64,000 bases of DNA from positions 2,108,001 to 2,172,000 of the forward strand of contig NZ_CP045994.1 in the NCBI RefSeq assembly GCF_016899425.1, read 5' to 3'. The notes beneath the pieces were generated by a model. It had not been told where the DNA came from. It searched no databases and worked only from the letters and a program-made list of their open reading frames with translations. This stretch comes from Burkholderia sp. MS389. GTDB taxonomy: Bacteria; Pseudomonadota; Gammaproteobacteria; Burkholderiales; Burkholderiaceae. A program made the translations under genes and the position numbers. This document shows positions 1 through 9,391 of the stretch, one piece after another; position 1 is the stretch's first letter; every line of letters begins with the position of its first letter.

Positions 1-321
1 CGCACGAGCAGCCACGTGAGCGACACGATCGAGCCGACCGCGGCCGCGGTGCGCATGCCGCGCACGAACGATATGCCGTCGTCCGCCTGGACCCACAGGA
101 ATTCGAGCGCCAGCAGCGCCAGCACGACGAGCGACGGCTTGTCGATGTAGCGCAGAATCGCGCTCATCAGCGGATACGGCTGCGCGATGCGCTTGACGAT
201 GCGTGCGCCGAGGCGGTGCACGACCGTGACGACCAGTATGACGATGGCCGACACGAACAACGTGCCGAGCCACGAATGCAACGGCGCATCGGCGATGCGC
301 TGCAGTTCCTCGATTGAAATC
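1..321 (-). CDS. MscS-type mechanosensitive ion channel, N-terminal part (runs off the window)
   Basis: The frame is open from an ATG at 321 down to base 1, giving 107 residues with no stop. The N-terminus MISIEELQRIADAPLHSW is followed by a hydrophobic helix (about residues 20-37), a basic stretch, and two further hydrophobic segments (about 60-75 and 92-106). This multi-helix start fits small-conductance channel proteins of the MscS family, which release pressure across the inner membrane during osmotic downshift. The pore helix and beta domain lie outside the window, so the assignment rests on the N-terminal topology and remembered similarity. It would be the last-read gene of a leftward group. 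Confidence 0.6.
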
Positions 322-412
322 ATCGGCGCCCTCGAGTGATGAAGCGCGCAGGCTTCGTCCTGGATGCGTCGGCGACGTCCGGGCCACGTGCGCGCCCGGA
401 CACGGCGTCAGA

Positions 413-769
413 TCAGTTGCCGCTCCTGCAGGGAAACGCCTTGCCGAGACCGAGCGACACCGCGGTGCTCGCGTTGTAGTCGGCCAGCTTCGGATTTTCC
501 GCGATGTACTTGCGTACCGCGTCCGTCATCTGTTGCGCCCGGATGTCGGGCGGCAGGCAGAAGTACTGGCCGACGCGCGGCCCCGTGGTGCCGCCGATCG
601 CATCGATCGTGTTGTAGACGCCGTCGGCGGCGCCTTCGATATAGGCCGCGCACGACGCCCGCGACTTGACGTCCGTCTTCGCGCACAGCCGGTCGAGATC
701 CGCGCCCGTGAAAGCCGCCGCCGACAACGGCACGGCAAACGCCGCGGCACAAAACATTGCGCGCAACAT
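413..769 (-). CDS. Rap1a/Tai-family secreted protein
   Basis: The 118-residue protein has a signal peptide (about residues 1-19, ending AAAF) and a small mature domain with four cysteines (in LDRLCAKT, SRASCAAYIEG, GQYFCLPP and AFPCRSGN). The spacing and the AAYIEGAADG motif match the Rap1a/Tai immunity-protein fold, whose members neutralise periplasmic amidase effectors of type VI secretion. Many Burkholderia genomes carry orphan copies. No effector gene is adjacent here, so an immunity role is inferred from the family only. The start ATG gives a normal signal peptide. Confidence 0.7.
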   Translation of the reverse strand: MLRAMFCAAAFAVPLSAAAFTGADLDRLCAKTDVKSRASCAAYIEGAADGVYNTIDAIGGTTGPRVGQYFCLPPDIRAQQMTDAVRKYIAENPKLADYNASTAVSLGLGKAFPCRSGN

Positions 770-891
770 GGTGTTCCTTCTTATGTCAATGCGGCCGGAG
801 ACCGCCTGCTGCCTTGGCCGGTGCGGCGCCGGACGCCCTGCTCCGGCCGGAAAGCCGGCCGGGCGGACACGCGCCGCCGCACCAAAAAACG

Positions 892-1602
892 TTATTTTGC
901 ACTCTTTTGAGCATCTGCCGGCGTCGCCGCACCGATACGCGTCGTTCGCTTGCTCAGGATCTCGATCGCGTCCGGCGCGTTGTAGTGCTTCGCGAACTCG
1001 AGCGCGGTGATGCCGAGCTGGTTCTTCACCTGCGGATCGGCGCCCTGGTCGAGCAGCAGCGTGACCGTCGACGCATGGTTGCCGCGCGCGGCCATCATCA
1101 GCGGCGTCGTGCCGTTCGGCGATGCGGTGTCGATGTACGCGTCGTGGTCGAGCAGCACCTTGACGACCGCGTCCTGGCCGTTGGTCGCCGCGTAGTGCAG
1201 CGGCGCCCAGCCCTTCTTGCTCACTTCCGCGCCCTTGTCGATCAGCAGCTTGACGAGGTTGAGGTCGCCGTTCAGCGACGCGAGCATCAGCGCGTTTTCG
1301 CCGGCCTTGTCTTCCTTCTCGAGATCGACGTTCGGCGTCGTGGCGATCGCCGCCGCGACCTTGTCGGACTTCTCGCGTGCGGCGATCACGAGGAGCGGGT
1401 CGCCGTTCGGCGCGACCGTGTTCGGGTCGAGCTTGCCGCTCTTGAGCTGCTTGCCGATATCGGCGATGTCGTCGAACTTGACGGCCTTGACGATCGCGTC
1501 GAGCGACTCGGCATGCGCGCCGGCGGCGGCGAACAGGCCGCTCGCGACGAATGCGGCGGCAACGAGTGCGCGTTTGGGCAGATGGTTGGTCGGCTTCGTC
1601 AT
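892..1602 (-). CDS. Periplasmic ankyrin-repeat protein
   Basis: The 236-residue protein has a Sec signal peptide (MTKPTNHLPKRALVAAAFVA onward, cleavage after AHA about residue 31). At least four ankyrin repeats follow, recognisable from DKAGENALMLASLNGDLNLV, GWAPLHYAATNGQDAV and NGTTPLMMAARGNHAS. Ankyrin repeats mediate protein binding. The partner is unknown. A longer reading frame extends upstream to 1767, but the ATG at 1602 is preferred because it is preceded by GAAGGAG and begins a clean signal peptide. The gene follows tatD in the same direction with a gap of about 43 bp, so co-transcription is likely. Confidence 0.85.
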   Translation of the reverse strand: MTKPTNHLPKRALVAAAFVASGLFAAAGAHAESLDAIVKAVKFDDIADIGKQLKSGKLDPNTVAPNGDPLLVIAAREKSDKVAAAIATTPNVDLEKEDKAGENALMLASLNGDLNLVKLLIDKGAEVSKKGWAPLHYAATNGQDAVVKVLLDHDAYIDTASPNGTTPLMMAARGNHASTVTLLLDQGADPQVKNQLGITALEFAKHYNAPDAIEILSKRTTRIGAATPADAQKSAK

Positions 1603-1645
1603 TGTTGTGGGCTCCTTCCCTGGGTTGTCGGCTGCGCGCCCGTCG

Positions 1646-2425
1646 TTAGCGGGCGATCTTGAACAGCCGGAAAAAGTTCTGCGTCGTCGCATCGGCGAGC
1701 GCCTCGACGGCGATCCCGCGCTCGGATGCGATAAAGCGTCCGACATGGCTGACGTACGCAGGTTCATTCGGCTTGCCGCGATACGGCACCGGCGCGAGGT
1801 ACGGCGAGTCGGTCTCGATCAGCAGCCGGTCGAGCGGCACGCGCCGCGCGACGTCCTGCACGTCGGTCGCGTTCTTGAATGTGACGATGCCCGACAGCGA
1901 GATGTGGAAGTTCTGCGCGAGCGCCTGCTCGGCGACCGGCCACGGCTCGGTGAAGCAGTGCATCACGCCGCCCGGCACGTCCGCGCGCTCCTCGGCCATG
2001 ATCCGCAGCGTGTCTTCCGACGACGAACGCGTGTGGATGATCAGCGGCTTCATCGTCGCGGTCGCCGCGCGGATGTGCGTGCGAAAGCGCTCGCGCTGCC
2101 ATTCCATGTCGGCGATCGAGCGGCCTTCGAGACGATAGTAGTCGAGGCCGGTTTCGCCGATCGCGACGACCTTCGGATGCGCGGCCAGCTCGATGAGCTC
2201 CGCGAGCGTCGGCTCGCGCATGTCCTCGTGATCGGGATGCACGCCGACCGACGCGTACACGTTGTCGTGCGCTTCGGCGATCGCGAGCACGTCGGGCAGC
2301 GTCTCGAGATCGACCGACACGCACAGCGCGTGCGTGACGTCGTGCTCGCGCATGTTCTCGAGAACGGCCGGCAGGCGGTCGGCCAGGCCCTTGAAATTGA
2401 TGTGGCAGTGAGAGTCGACGAACAT
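1646..2425 (-). CDS. TatD-family metal-dependent hydrolase (YcfH type)
   Basis: The 259-residue protein starts MFVDSHCHINF, with the metal-binding HxH motif at H6 and H8. Further TatD signatures are GETGLDYY, IIHTRSS, GVMHCFTE and ETDSPYLAP. These proteins are TIM-barrel metal-dependent deoxyribonucleases or hydrolases acting in the cytoplasm. The frame is open upstream to 2545, but the family starts directly at M-x-V/I-D-S-H-C-H, so 2425 is chosen. As in many proteobacteria it lies just downstream of holB, which supports the YcfH subgroup. The exact substrate is not known. Confidence 0.93.
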   Translation of the reverse strand: MFVDSHCHINFKGLADRLPAVLENMREHDVTHALCVSVDLETLPDVLAIAEAHDNVYASVGVHPDHEDMREPTLAELIELAAHPKVVAIGETGLDYYRLEGRSIADMEWQRERFRTHIRAATATMKPLIIHTRSSSEDTLRIMAEERADVPGGVMHCFTEPWPVAEQALAQNFHISLSGIVTFKNATDVQDVARRVPLDRLLIETDSPYLAPVPYRGKPNEPAYVSHVGRFIASERGIAVEALADATTQNFFRLFKIAR

Positions 2426-2566
2426 CGTGTTTCCTGAATACGTGAGACGGGCGCTCATGCGCCCGCCGGCATGCGGCACCGGGCGACGTAGGCGGGCCGG
2501 CCGGCCACGGTCGCGCCGCCACGTGATCCGTTCATCGTTTCGCAACGCATCGGAAACAATGCCGGA

Positions 2567-3595
2567 TCAACCAAACATTTCCCGATATCCGAGAAACAAT
2601 TCCTCGAATACGAGCCGCGCGTTGAGCGGATGGTTCTCGGCCGTGCGCTGCCGCGTCACGGCCTTCATGAAGCGCGCGAATGCGTTCGCATCGACCGCTT
2701 CCGCGCAGCGCGCCAGGGCGGCCGCGTGCGTCGGGAAGTAGCGCGGCGCGCCGGCCATCCGCTGCGCGAGCAGATCGTACAGCCAGCGCTGCAGCCAGCC
2801 GAGCACCAGCGGCACCGGCAGCTTCTGCAGCGCCTCGCCGCACGCGAACGGATCGCAGCCCGCACCGGCGGCCAATTGCCCGAGCGTGTAATCGCGCAGC
2901 GGGCGATTCTCGTCGCTCGCGAGCGCCAGCGCGGCGAGCGGCGCGCCGCCGGCCTCGGCGAGCAGCGCGCTGGCGTGGTCGACGCCCTGCGCCGCGAGCC
3001 ACGCGGCGGCGGCCTCCGGCGCCGGCACGGTCATCGGCCACTGCCGGCAGCGGCTGATGATGGTCGGCAGCAGGCGGTCGATGCGCGCCGACACGAGCAG
3101 GAACACGACGCCCGGCGGCGGCTCCTCCAGCGTTTTCAGCAGCGCGTTCGACGCGGCGACATTGAGCGCCTCGGCCGGATACAGCACGACGACACGCGCG
3201 CCGCCGCGGTGCGAACCGACCCCGCAGAAGTCGAGCAGCGCGCGCACCTGCTCGATCTTGATTTCCTTGCTCGGCGCCCGCGTCTTCTTGCCGCCTTCGT
3301 CCGCGTCGGCCGGCTTCGCGTCGTCGGCCGCACCCGGCGCCTCGCCCGCCAGCGCCTCGGGCAGCACGATCCGGTAGTCCGGATGGTTGCCCTGCGAGAA
3401 CCAGTTGCAGGCCGCGCAGGCGCCGCACGGCTCGCCGTTCGGCTGCGGCGATTCGCACAGGAAGCCCTGCGCGAGATGCTGCGCGAACTGCAGCTTGCCG
3501 ATCCCGGCCTGACCGTGCAGCAGCAGCGCATGCGGCCATTGCGCGCGCAGTTGCTGCAGGCGGTCCCAGTCGTCGGTTTGCCACGGATAGATCAT
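2567..3595 (-). CDS. holB: DNA polymerase III subunit delta prime
   Basis: The 342-residue protein is the clamp-loader delta-prime subunit, which with delta and tau/gamma loads the beta clamp during replication. Residues 28-34 read GQAGIGK, a P-loop-like segment. Four cysteines at about 48-66 (FLCESP, then PCGACAACNW) form the zinc module of AAA+ clamp loaders. The segment LLKTLEEPPPGVVFLLVS is the typical sensor region. Length is normal for the family. It sits 18 bp downstream of tmk, the conserved tmk-holB order, and translation is likely coupled within the mltG-tmk-holB-tatD operon. Confidence 0.95.
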   Translation of the reverse strand: MIYPWQTDDWDRLQQLRAQWPHALLLHGQAGIGKLQFAQHLAQGFLCESPQPNGEPCGACAACNWFSQGNHPDYRIVLPEALAGEAPGAADDAKPADADEGGKKTRAPSKEIKIEQVRALLDFCGVGSHRGGARVVVLYPAEALNVAASNALLKTLEEPPPGVVFLLVSARIDRLLPTIISRCRQWPMTVPAPEAAAAWLAAQGVDHASALLAEAGGAPLAALALASDENRPLRDYTLGQLAAGAGCDPFACGEALQKLPVPLVLGWLQRWLYDLLAQRMAGAPRYFPTHAAALARCAEAVDANAFARFMKAVTRQRTAENHPLNARLVFEELFLGYREMFG

Positions 3596-3613
3596 GGGTG
3601 CGTTCCTTGCGGG

Positions 3614-4234
3614 TTACAGCGCGGCGAGCACGCGTTCGAGCTGCTGGCGAATCTCGGGAATCGATCGCGTCGCGTCGACGATCGCGAAGCGGTGCGGCGC
3701 CTCTTCCGCGCGCCGCAGGTATTCGGCGCGCGTGCGGGCAAAGAACGCGTCGGACTCGCTTTCGAACTTGTCGGGCATGCGCGCGGCGCCGCGACGCTCG
3801 CTCGCGACCTGCGGCGCGACGTCGAACAGCACCGTAAGGTCGGGCTGGAAGCCGCCCTGCACCCAGCGCTCGAGCGTCTCGAGCTTGTCGCGCGGCAGCC
3901 CGCGGCCGCCGCCCTGGTACGCGAACGTCGCGTCGGTGAAGCGATCCGACACGACCCAGTCGCCGCGCGCGAGCGCCGGCTCGATCACGAGCGCGAGGTG
4001 CTCGCGACGCGCGGCGAACATCAGCAGCGCTTCCGTCTCGAGATCCATCGGCTGGTTCAGCAGGATCTCGCGCAGTTTCTCGCCGAGCTGCGTGCCGCCC
4101 GGCTCGCGGGTCACGACGACCTGCCGGCCGGCCGCGGCCAGCCGGCCCTGGAGGCGTTCGCAGAACCATTGCAGGTGGGTGGTCTTCCCCGCGCCGTCGA
4201 TGCCTTCGAACGTGATGAATTTACCGCTCGCCAT
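3614..4234 (-). CDS. tmk: Thymidylate kinase
   Basis: The 206-residue enzyme phosphorylates dTMP to dTDP with ATP, an essential step of dTTP synthesis in the cytoplasm. The P-loop is at residues 11-18 (GIDGAGKT). The dTMP-binding [11 protein letters not shown] motif and the [16 protein letters not shown] motif are intact. The start codon shares one base with the mltG stop (TAATG at 4236-4232), a classic arrangement for translational coupling. Length is normal for the family. Confidence 0.96.
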   Translation of the reverse strand: MASGKFITFEGIDGAGKTTHLQWFCERLQGRLAAAGRQVVVTREPGGTQLGEKLREILLNQPMDLETEALLMFAARREHLALVIEPALARGDWVVSDRFTDATFAYQGGGRGLPRDKLETLERWVQGGFQPDLTVLFDVAPQVASERRGAARMPDKFESESDAFFARTRAEYLRRAEEAPHRFAIVDATRSIPEIRQQLERVLAAL

Positions 4235-5253
4235 TATTGACCTCGTATGTATTTATCCACGGCCTTGTTGTGGTCGCCGAGCGTGTCCGAGAACACGCTC
4301 GTGCCGTCGCCCTTCGCGACGAAATAGAGCGCGCTCGTCGGGGCCGGATTGATCGCCGCCTGCAGCGCGGCGACACCCGGCAACGCGATCGGCGTGGGCG
4401 GCAGCCCGCGTCGGGTGTAGGTATTGTAGGGAGTGTCGGCCTGCAGGTCGCGCTTGCGCAGACGGCCGTCGTACGCGTCGCCGAGCCCGTAGATCACCGA
4501 CGGATCGGTCTGCAGCGGCATGCCGATGCGCAGCCGGTTCGCGAACACGGCCGCGACGAACGCGCGATCGGCCGCGTGGCCGGTCTCCTTCTCGACGATC
4601 GACGCGATCGTCAGCATTTCGTAAGGCGTCTTGTACGGCAGCCCCGGCGTGCGCGCGGCCCAGGCCTCGTCGATGCGCGTCTGCATCAGGTGGTACGCGC
4701 GCCGGTAGATGTTCAGGTCGCTCGTGCCCTTGTCGAACAGGTAGGTATCGGGGAAGAACAGCCCCTCGCCGCTGCCGCGCTGCACCGCGCCGTCCGATGC
4801 GCCGATCGCGCGCAGCAGCTCGGCGTCGCTCATGCCGGCCGTCGCGTGCGACAGATCCGGGTTCGCGTCGAGTTCCGCGCGCATCCGCTTGAAGGTCCAG
4901 CCCTCGATGACCGTCGCGACGTACTCGTTCACGTCGCCGCGCGCGATCTTCTGCAGCACGTCGTAAGGCGTGATGCCGGTCTTGAATTCGTAGTTGCCCG
5001 ATTTGAGCCGGCTCGACAGCCCGAGCACGCGCGTCATCGCGACGAACGCGAACGGCTCGACCGGCACGCCGCCGTGCTTGAGCTGCAGCGCGACGCTTTT
5101 CACGCTGCTGCGCGGCTTGATCGTGACGTCGAGCGATGCCGAGCCCAGCAACAGCGGCCGGGTCGCCCAGTAATACCCGCCGCCCGCGCCGGCAGCGGCC
5201 ACAACGACGGCCAGCGCCACGATCGTCGCGGCGCATTTCTTCAGTAGGGACAT
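4234..5253 (-). CDS. mltG: Endolytic murein transglycosylase MltG (YceG)
   Basis: The 339-residue inner-membrane protein cleaves nascent glycan strands and helps terminate peptidoglycan chains. Residues about 9-27 form the single membrane anchor. The YceG domain contains [10 protein letters not shown] with the catalytic glutamate, and the conserved [17 protein letters not shown] segment. A longer frame reaches 5370, but ATG at 5253 places the anchor at the N-terminus as in the family. Gene order mltG-tmk-holB is the usual proteobacterial operon. The divergent ygfZ starts only 77 bp away, so the two share a promoter region. Confidence 0.95.
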   Translation of the reverse strand: MSLLKKCAATIVALAVVVAAAGAGGGYYWATRPLLLGSASLDVTIKPRSSVKSVALQLKHGGVPVEPFAFVAMTRVLGLSSRLKSGNYEFKTGITPYDVLQKIARGDVNEYVATVIEGWTFKRMRAELDANPDLSHATAGMSDAELLRAIGASDGAVQRGSGEGLFFPDTYLFDKGTSDLNIYRRAYHLMQTRIDEAWAARTPGLPYKTPYEMLTIASIVEKETGHAADRAFVAAVFANRLRIGMPLQTDPSVIYGLGDAYDGRLRKRDLQADTPYNTYTRRGLPPTPIALPGVAALQAAINPAPTSALYFVAKGDGTSVFSDTLGDHNKAVDKYIRGQ

Positions 5254-5330
5254 GGAAACGTGACTCAGGTAAGACCCATATAATACTTGCTCGCCTCCGT
5301 CAAAGTCAGGGTTGACTGTTCCCTCATTCC

Positions 5331-6365
5331 ATGAGCACACCGTTCGCTTCACCGGCTGCCCAGGCCGCATCTGCCTCGCTCCCCGTTTTCCCCCGCCCGC
5401 CTGCCGCCGATTTCGATGCGCCGGGCGCCTGCATGCCGCTGCCGCAGTTCGGCGTGATCGACGTGGCCGGCGACGACGCCGCGACGTTCCTGCACAGCCA
5501 GCTCACCAACGACATCGAGCATCTCGATGCCGGCAGCGCGCGGCTGTCCGGGTACTGCTCGCCGAAGGGCCGCCTGCTCGCGTCGTTCCTCACGTGGCGC
5601 GCCGGCCACGACGTGCGCCTGCTCGTGTCGAAGGACGTGCAGCCGGCCGTGCAGAAACGGCTGTCGATGTTCGTGCTGCGCGCGAAGGCGAAGCTGACCG
5701 ACGCGAGCGACACGCTCGCGGTGGCCGGCTTCGCGGGCGACGTGCGCGACGCGCTGTCGGGCATCTTCGATGCGCTGCCCGACGGCGTGCACGTGAAGGT
5801 CGACGGCCCGGCCGGCGCGCTGATCCGCGTGCCCGATGCGGCCGGCCGCAAGCGCTATCTGTGGATCGGCCCGCGCGCCGAGGTCGACGCGCGCCTCGCG
5901 GCGCTCGCCGGCACGCTGCCCGTCGTGTCGCCCGCCGTGTGGGACTGGCTCGACGTTCGCGCGGGCGAGCCGCGCATCACGCAGCCGGCCGTCGAACAGT
6001 TCGTGCCGCAAATGGTCAACTTCGACGTGATCGGTGCCGTTAACTTCAGGAAAGGGTGCTACCCGGGCCAGGAAGTGGTGGCGCGCAGCCAGTACCGCGG
6101 CACGATCAAGCGCCGCACCGCGCTCGCGCACGTCGCCGGCGAGACCGATACCGTGCATGCCGGCGTCGAGCTGTTCCACAGCGACGACCCGGGCCAGCCG
6201 TGCGGGATGATCGTCAACGCGGCGGCCGCGCCGGCGGGCGGCGTCGACGCGCTCGTCGAGATCAAGCTCGCCGCGCTCGACAGCGGCACGGTGCACCTCG
6301 GTTCGGCCGACGGCCCGCCGCTCGCGTTCGACGCGCTGCCGTACGCGTGGCCGACCGAAGCGTGA
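5331..6365 (+). CDS. ygfZ: YgfZ/CAF17 folate-binding iron-sulfur maintenance protein
   Basis: The 344-residue protein belongs to the glycine-cleavage T-protein-like family that binds tetrahydrofolate and supports certain Fe-S enzymes. The diagnostic motif KGCYPGQE, with its essential cysteine, lies at about residue 240. The N-terminal FLHSQLTNDIEHLD and YCSPKGRLLASF segments are also typical. It is transcribed away from mltG, an arrangement common in Burkholderia. It is followed after 76 bp by an NRDE-family gene on the same strand. Confidence 0.94.
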   Translation: MSTPFASPAAQAASASLPVFPRPPAADFDAPGACMPLPQFGVIDVAGDDAATFLHSQLTNDIEHLDAGSARLSGYCSPKGRLLASFLTWRAGHDVRLLVSKDVQPAVQKRLSMFVLRAKAKLTDASDTLAVAGFAGDVRDALSGIFDALPDGVHVKVDGPAGALIRVPDAAGRKRYLWIGPRAEVDARLAALAGTLPVVSPAVWDWLDVRAGEPRITQPAVEQFVPQMVNFDVIGAVNFRKGCYPGQEVVARSQYRGTIKRRTALAHVAGETDTVHAGVELFHSDDPGQPCGMIVNAAAAPAGGVDALVEIKLAALDSGTVHLGSADGPPLAFDALPYAWPTEA

Positions 6366-6441
6366 TGCACTGACAACCCGTTCGCGCGCCGGCTCGCGAG
6401 TCGCAGCCGGCGCGCGACGTTTCCTGCGAGAGATTCGCCCG

Positions 6442-7287
6442 ATGTGTCTGATTGCCTTCGACTGGCAGCCCGATGCCGCCGCCGGTCCCGTCTTTACCCT
6501 CGTCGCCAATCGCGACGAGTTCTTTCGCCGGACCAGCGCGCCGCTCTCGTGGTGGGAGGACGTGCCGGGCGTGCTGGCCGGCCGCGATCTCGAAGCGGGC
6601 GGCACGTGGCTCGGCGTCTCGCGCGACGGCCGCTTCGCCGCGCTGACCAACTACCGCGCGCCGTTCGACATCCGCGCGGGCGCGCCGACCCGCGGCAAGC
6701 TGGTCTCCGACTTTCTCGGCGGCGCGTCCGTCGCGCCGCTCGACTATCTCGCGCAGCTTGCCGAGCATGCGGCCGTGTACAACGGCTTCAACCTGCTCGT
6801 CGGCGACTGGCGCCGACGCGAGCTCGCGTGGTTCTGCAACCGCGCGCCCGAAGGCGAAAGCCGTGTCGCCGCGCCCGTCGCGATCGCGCCGGGCGTGCAT
6901 GCGCTGTCGAATGCGCGGCTCGATACGCCCTGGCCGAAAGTGGTGCGCAAGCGCGCGGAGCTCGGCACGCTGCTCACCGACAACCCGACGCCGTCGCTCG
7001 ACGAACTGATCGCGCTGATGCGCGACCCGCACGTCGCGGACGACGACGCGCTGCCGCACACCGGCATTCCGATCGAGCGCGAGCGCGCGCTGTCGGCCGC
7101 GTTCATCGAGACGCCCGAATACGGCACGCGCGGCACGACCGCGCTGCGCGTCACGATGAAGGAAGGCGTACGGCTGACGGTCGAGATCAAGGAACGCAGC
7201 GACGACGACGGCTCGCACCGCACCGTCCGCCCCGGCGCGTTCGAACGCGCGGTTACGTTCGATATCGACGCGGCGCGGCCGCGCTGA
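6442..7287 (+). CDS. NRDE (TANGO2-like) family protein
   Basis: The 281-residue protein carries the family name motif in VANRDEFFRR near residue 30. The N-terminal MCLIAF places a conserved Cys at position 2. LAGRDLEAGGTWLGVS and FAALTNYR are further conserved segments. The family has an Ntn-hydrolase-like layout with Cys2 as candidate nucleophile. The eukaryotic homologue TANGO2 is linked to haem or lipid handling, but the bacterial substrate is not established. RBS AGAG precedes the ATG. Confidence 0.9.
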   Translation: MCLIAFDWQPDAAAGPVFTLVANRDEFFRRTSAPLSWWEDVPGVLAGRDLEAGGTWLGVSRDGRFAALTNYRAPFDIRAGAPTRGKLVSDFLGGASVAPLDYLAQLAEHAAVYNGFNLLVGDWRRRELAWFCNRAPEGESRVAAPVAIAPGVHALSNARLDTPWPKVVRKRAELGTLLTDNPTPSLDELIALMRDPHVADDDALPHTGIPIERERALSAAFIETPEYGTRGTTALRVTMKEGVRLTVEIKERSDDDGSHRTVRPGAFERAVTFDIDAARPR

Positions 7288-7303
7288 GCGCACACGTGGC
7301 GCG

Positions 7304-7756
7304 CTACGGCGCGCGCGCCATCTCGACGTGCGGCACGCCGGCTTCGACGAACGGCTCGCCGACCGCCGCGAAGCCGTGCCGCAGATAGAACGACACCGCC
7401 GAATCCAGCGCGTACAGCCGCACGACGGCTTCGCCGCGGCGGCGCGCGGCGTCCAGCAGCGCATTCAGGACGGCCGACCCGACACCCTGCCCGCGCATGT
7501 CGGCCAGTACCGCGACACGGCCGATCGTGCCGGACGGCAGCAGCCGCCCCGTCGCGACCGCACGGCGCAGCCCGGTCGCCGCGTCGGTCCGGTACGCGAC
7601 CGCATGCAGCGACAGCGGATCGTCGTCGTCGAGTTCCCATTCCGGCGGAATCTGCTGCTCGCGCACGAACACCGCGTCGCGGATCCGCGCGGCGTCGCCG
7701 CCCAGCACCGTCCAGTCGCCCGTTTCCACCCCGCCCACGCCGTTCGTCATCGCCAT
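7304..7756 (-). CDS. GNAT-family N-acetyltransferase
   Basis: The 150-residue protein has the acetyl-CoA binding motif A in RVAVLADMRGQGVGSAVLNA (about residues 80-100) and a C-terminal RLYALDSAVSFYLRHGF segment, together typical of ElaA/YjdJ-like GNAT proteins. The start could be residue 1 or the ATG two codons later. The substrate cannot be told from sequence. It ends 16 bp from the convergent NRDE gene. Confidence 0.85.
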   Translation of the reverse strand: MAMTNGVGGVETGDWTVLGGDAARIRDAVFVREQQIPPEWELDDDDPLSLHAVAYRTDAATGLRRAVATGRLLPSGTIGRVAVLADMRGQGVGSAVLNALLDAARRRGEAVVRLYALDSAVSFYLRHGFAAVGEPFVEAGVPHVEMARAP

Positions 7757-7790
7757 CCTCCCGCGGCGCGCGCGCCTTCCGCGCTCGCCG

Positions 7791-8750
7791 TCAAACCTCG
7801 TCGAATGCAGCCTTCAGCGCCGCGACCGCATCGGCATGCGCGACGCGCACCTCCGGCACGTAGCCGCCCATCTTGAAGAATTCGTGGATCATCCCCGGAT
7901 AGCAGACCAGCGTGACCGCGTTGCCGGCCGCGCGCAACTTGTCCGCGTACGCGGCGCCCTCGTCGCTCAGCGGATCGTATTCGGCCGTCGCGATCCACGC
8001 CGGCGCGACGCCCGCGAACGACGGCGCATCGCGCGTGCCGTCGAGCGGCGCGAAACGCCAGTCGTCGCGATCCGCCCGATCGCGCACGTATTGCGTGAAG
8101 AACCACTGGATCGTGTCCTGCGTCAGCAGGTGGCCGCTGGCGAGCCGCGCGTGCGATTCGGTGTCCTGGTCACGCGTCACACCCGGATAGATCAGCAGCT
8201 GCAGCGCAAGACGAATGCCCGCGTCGCGCGCGAGCACCGCGCAGACCGTCGCGAGCGTCCCGCCCGCGCTGTCGCCGCCGACCGCCAGCCGCGCGGCGTC
8301 GACGCCGAATGCGGCGGCCTCGCGATGCAGCCATTGCAATGCATCGTCGGCATCGTTCACCGCGGTCGGAAATCTGTGTTCGGGCGCGAGCCGGTAGCCG
8401 ACCGACAGCACCGCGCATTGCGCATCGCGCGCGAACATCCGGCACAGCGCATCGTGCGTGTCGACGCTGCCGACCGTGAAGCCGCCGCCGTGGTAGTACA
8501 CGAGCGCGGGCAGCGGCTCCGCCAGGCTCGGCGCGACCGGCAGATACAGCCGCGCACCGATCGTGCGGCCGTCGCGCGTCGGCACCACGCATTCCTCCAC
8601 CGAATGCATCGGCGCCGGCACGACGTCGAGGATCGGCGCGCTCTTCTCGTACGCGGCGCGCGCCTGCTGCGGCGTCTGATGGTGATACGACGGACGTTTC
8701 GCGCGCTCGATCATGTCGAGCACCTGGGCGATCTTCGGATTCAGCGGCAT
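7791..8750 (-). CDS. HSL-type alpha/beta hydrolase (esterase)
   Basis: The product is 319 residues from ATG 8750 (MPLNPKIAQVLDMIERA). An in-frame ATG at 8798 would add 16 residues, and neither start has a strong RBS. The family start favours 8750. YYHGGGFTVGS is the HGG oxyanion motif and GGDSAGG the nucleophile elbow of hormone-sensitive-lipase-like esterases. The acid and His lie in EYDPLSDEG and YPGMIHEFFKMGG. It hydrolyses short acyl esters by family, with the natural substrate unknown. It is separated by 34 bp from the downstream GNAT gene on the same strand. Confidence 0.9.
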   Translation of the reverse strand: MPLNPKIAQVLDMIERAKRPSYHHQTPQQARAAYEKSAPILDVVPAPMHSVEECVVPTRDGRTIGARLYLPVAPSLAEPLPALVYYHGGGFTVGSVDTHDALCRMFARDAQCAVLSVGYRLAPEHRFPTAVNDADDALQWLHREAAAFGVDAARLAVGGDSAGGTLATVCAVLARDAGIRLALQLLIYPGVTRDQDTESHARLASGHLLTQDTIQWFFTQYVRDRADRDDWRFAPLDGTRDAPSFAGVAPAWIATAEYDPLSDEGAAYADKLRAAGNAVTLVCYPGMIHEFFKMGGYVPEVRVAHADAVAALKAAFDEV

Positions 8751-8911
8751 CGGAGTGGACGGCGCGGGCGTGGCGCCGTGAACGGACAAGCGTGACATGA
8801 TGCCACGTGGGGGGCCGGACAGCAGCGGCGCGCCGCGCCGTGTGCCGTTCCGTCCTGCCAAACGAAACGGCCCTGCCGCATCGAAGAGACAGGGCCGCGC
8901 GTGGCGAATGC

Positions 8912-9391
8912 TTACGCGTCGCTCGGCCCGGGATGGGCGTCCGGCGCCGTGCGCGAGCGTTGCCGCTTGATGTCGCGGCCGACCGCGAGCCGCCGCATGT
9001 ACTTGAACGTACCGAGCGCCTTCGCGACGAAATTGCCGTCGCTGTCGCGCACTTCGCCTTCGCAGTAGGCCATCGTCGTCGAGCGGTGCATCACGCGCCC
9101 GTAAGCGCGCAGCTCGCCGCGGCCCGGCTGCATGAAGTTCACCTTCATCTCGACCGTGACGACGCCGACGCCGTCGTCGGTCAGGCTGCGCGCCGCCATC
9201 GCGAGCGCGATATCGGCGAGCGTCATCGTCACGCCGCCGTGCGCGATGCTCCACGTGTTCATGTGGCGCTCCTCGAGCGGCAGCACGATCTCGCTCGCAC
9301 CGTCCTTCGCGAACACGAGCTGCACGCCGAGCAGATCGACGAACGGGCTTTCGATCGACGGGCCTTCCGTCGGGGTTGCCGCGTCGCTCAT
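8912..9391 (-). CDS. PaaI-type hotdog thioesterase
   Basis: The 159-residue protein has the hotdog signature NTWSIAHGGVTMTLADIA (about residues 45-62), in which the HGG loop and following Asp form the thioesterase active site. Such enzymes release CoA from acyl- or aryl-CoA thioesters. Start ATG 9391 overlaps the stop of the upstream Dabb gene (9388) by 4 bp, so the two are translationally coupled and probably act in one small operon. Confidence 0.88.
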   Translation of the reverse strand: MSDAATPTEGPSIESPFVDLLGVQLVFAKDGASEIVLPLEERHMNTWSIAHGGVTMTLADIALAMAARSLTDDGVGVVTVEMKVNFMQPGRGELRAYGRVMHRSTTMAYCEGEVRDSDGNFVAKALGTFKYMRRLAVGRDIKRQRSRTAPDAHPGPSDA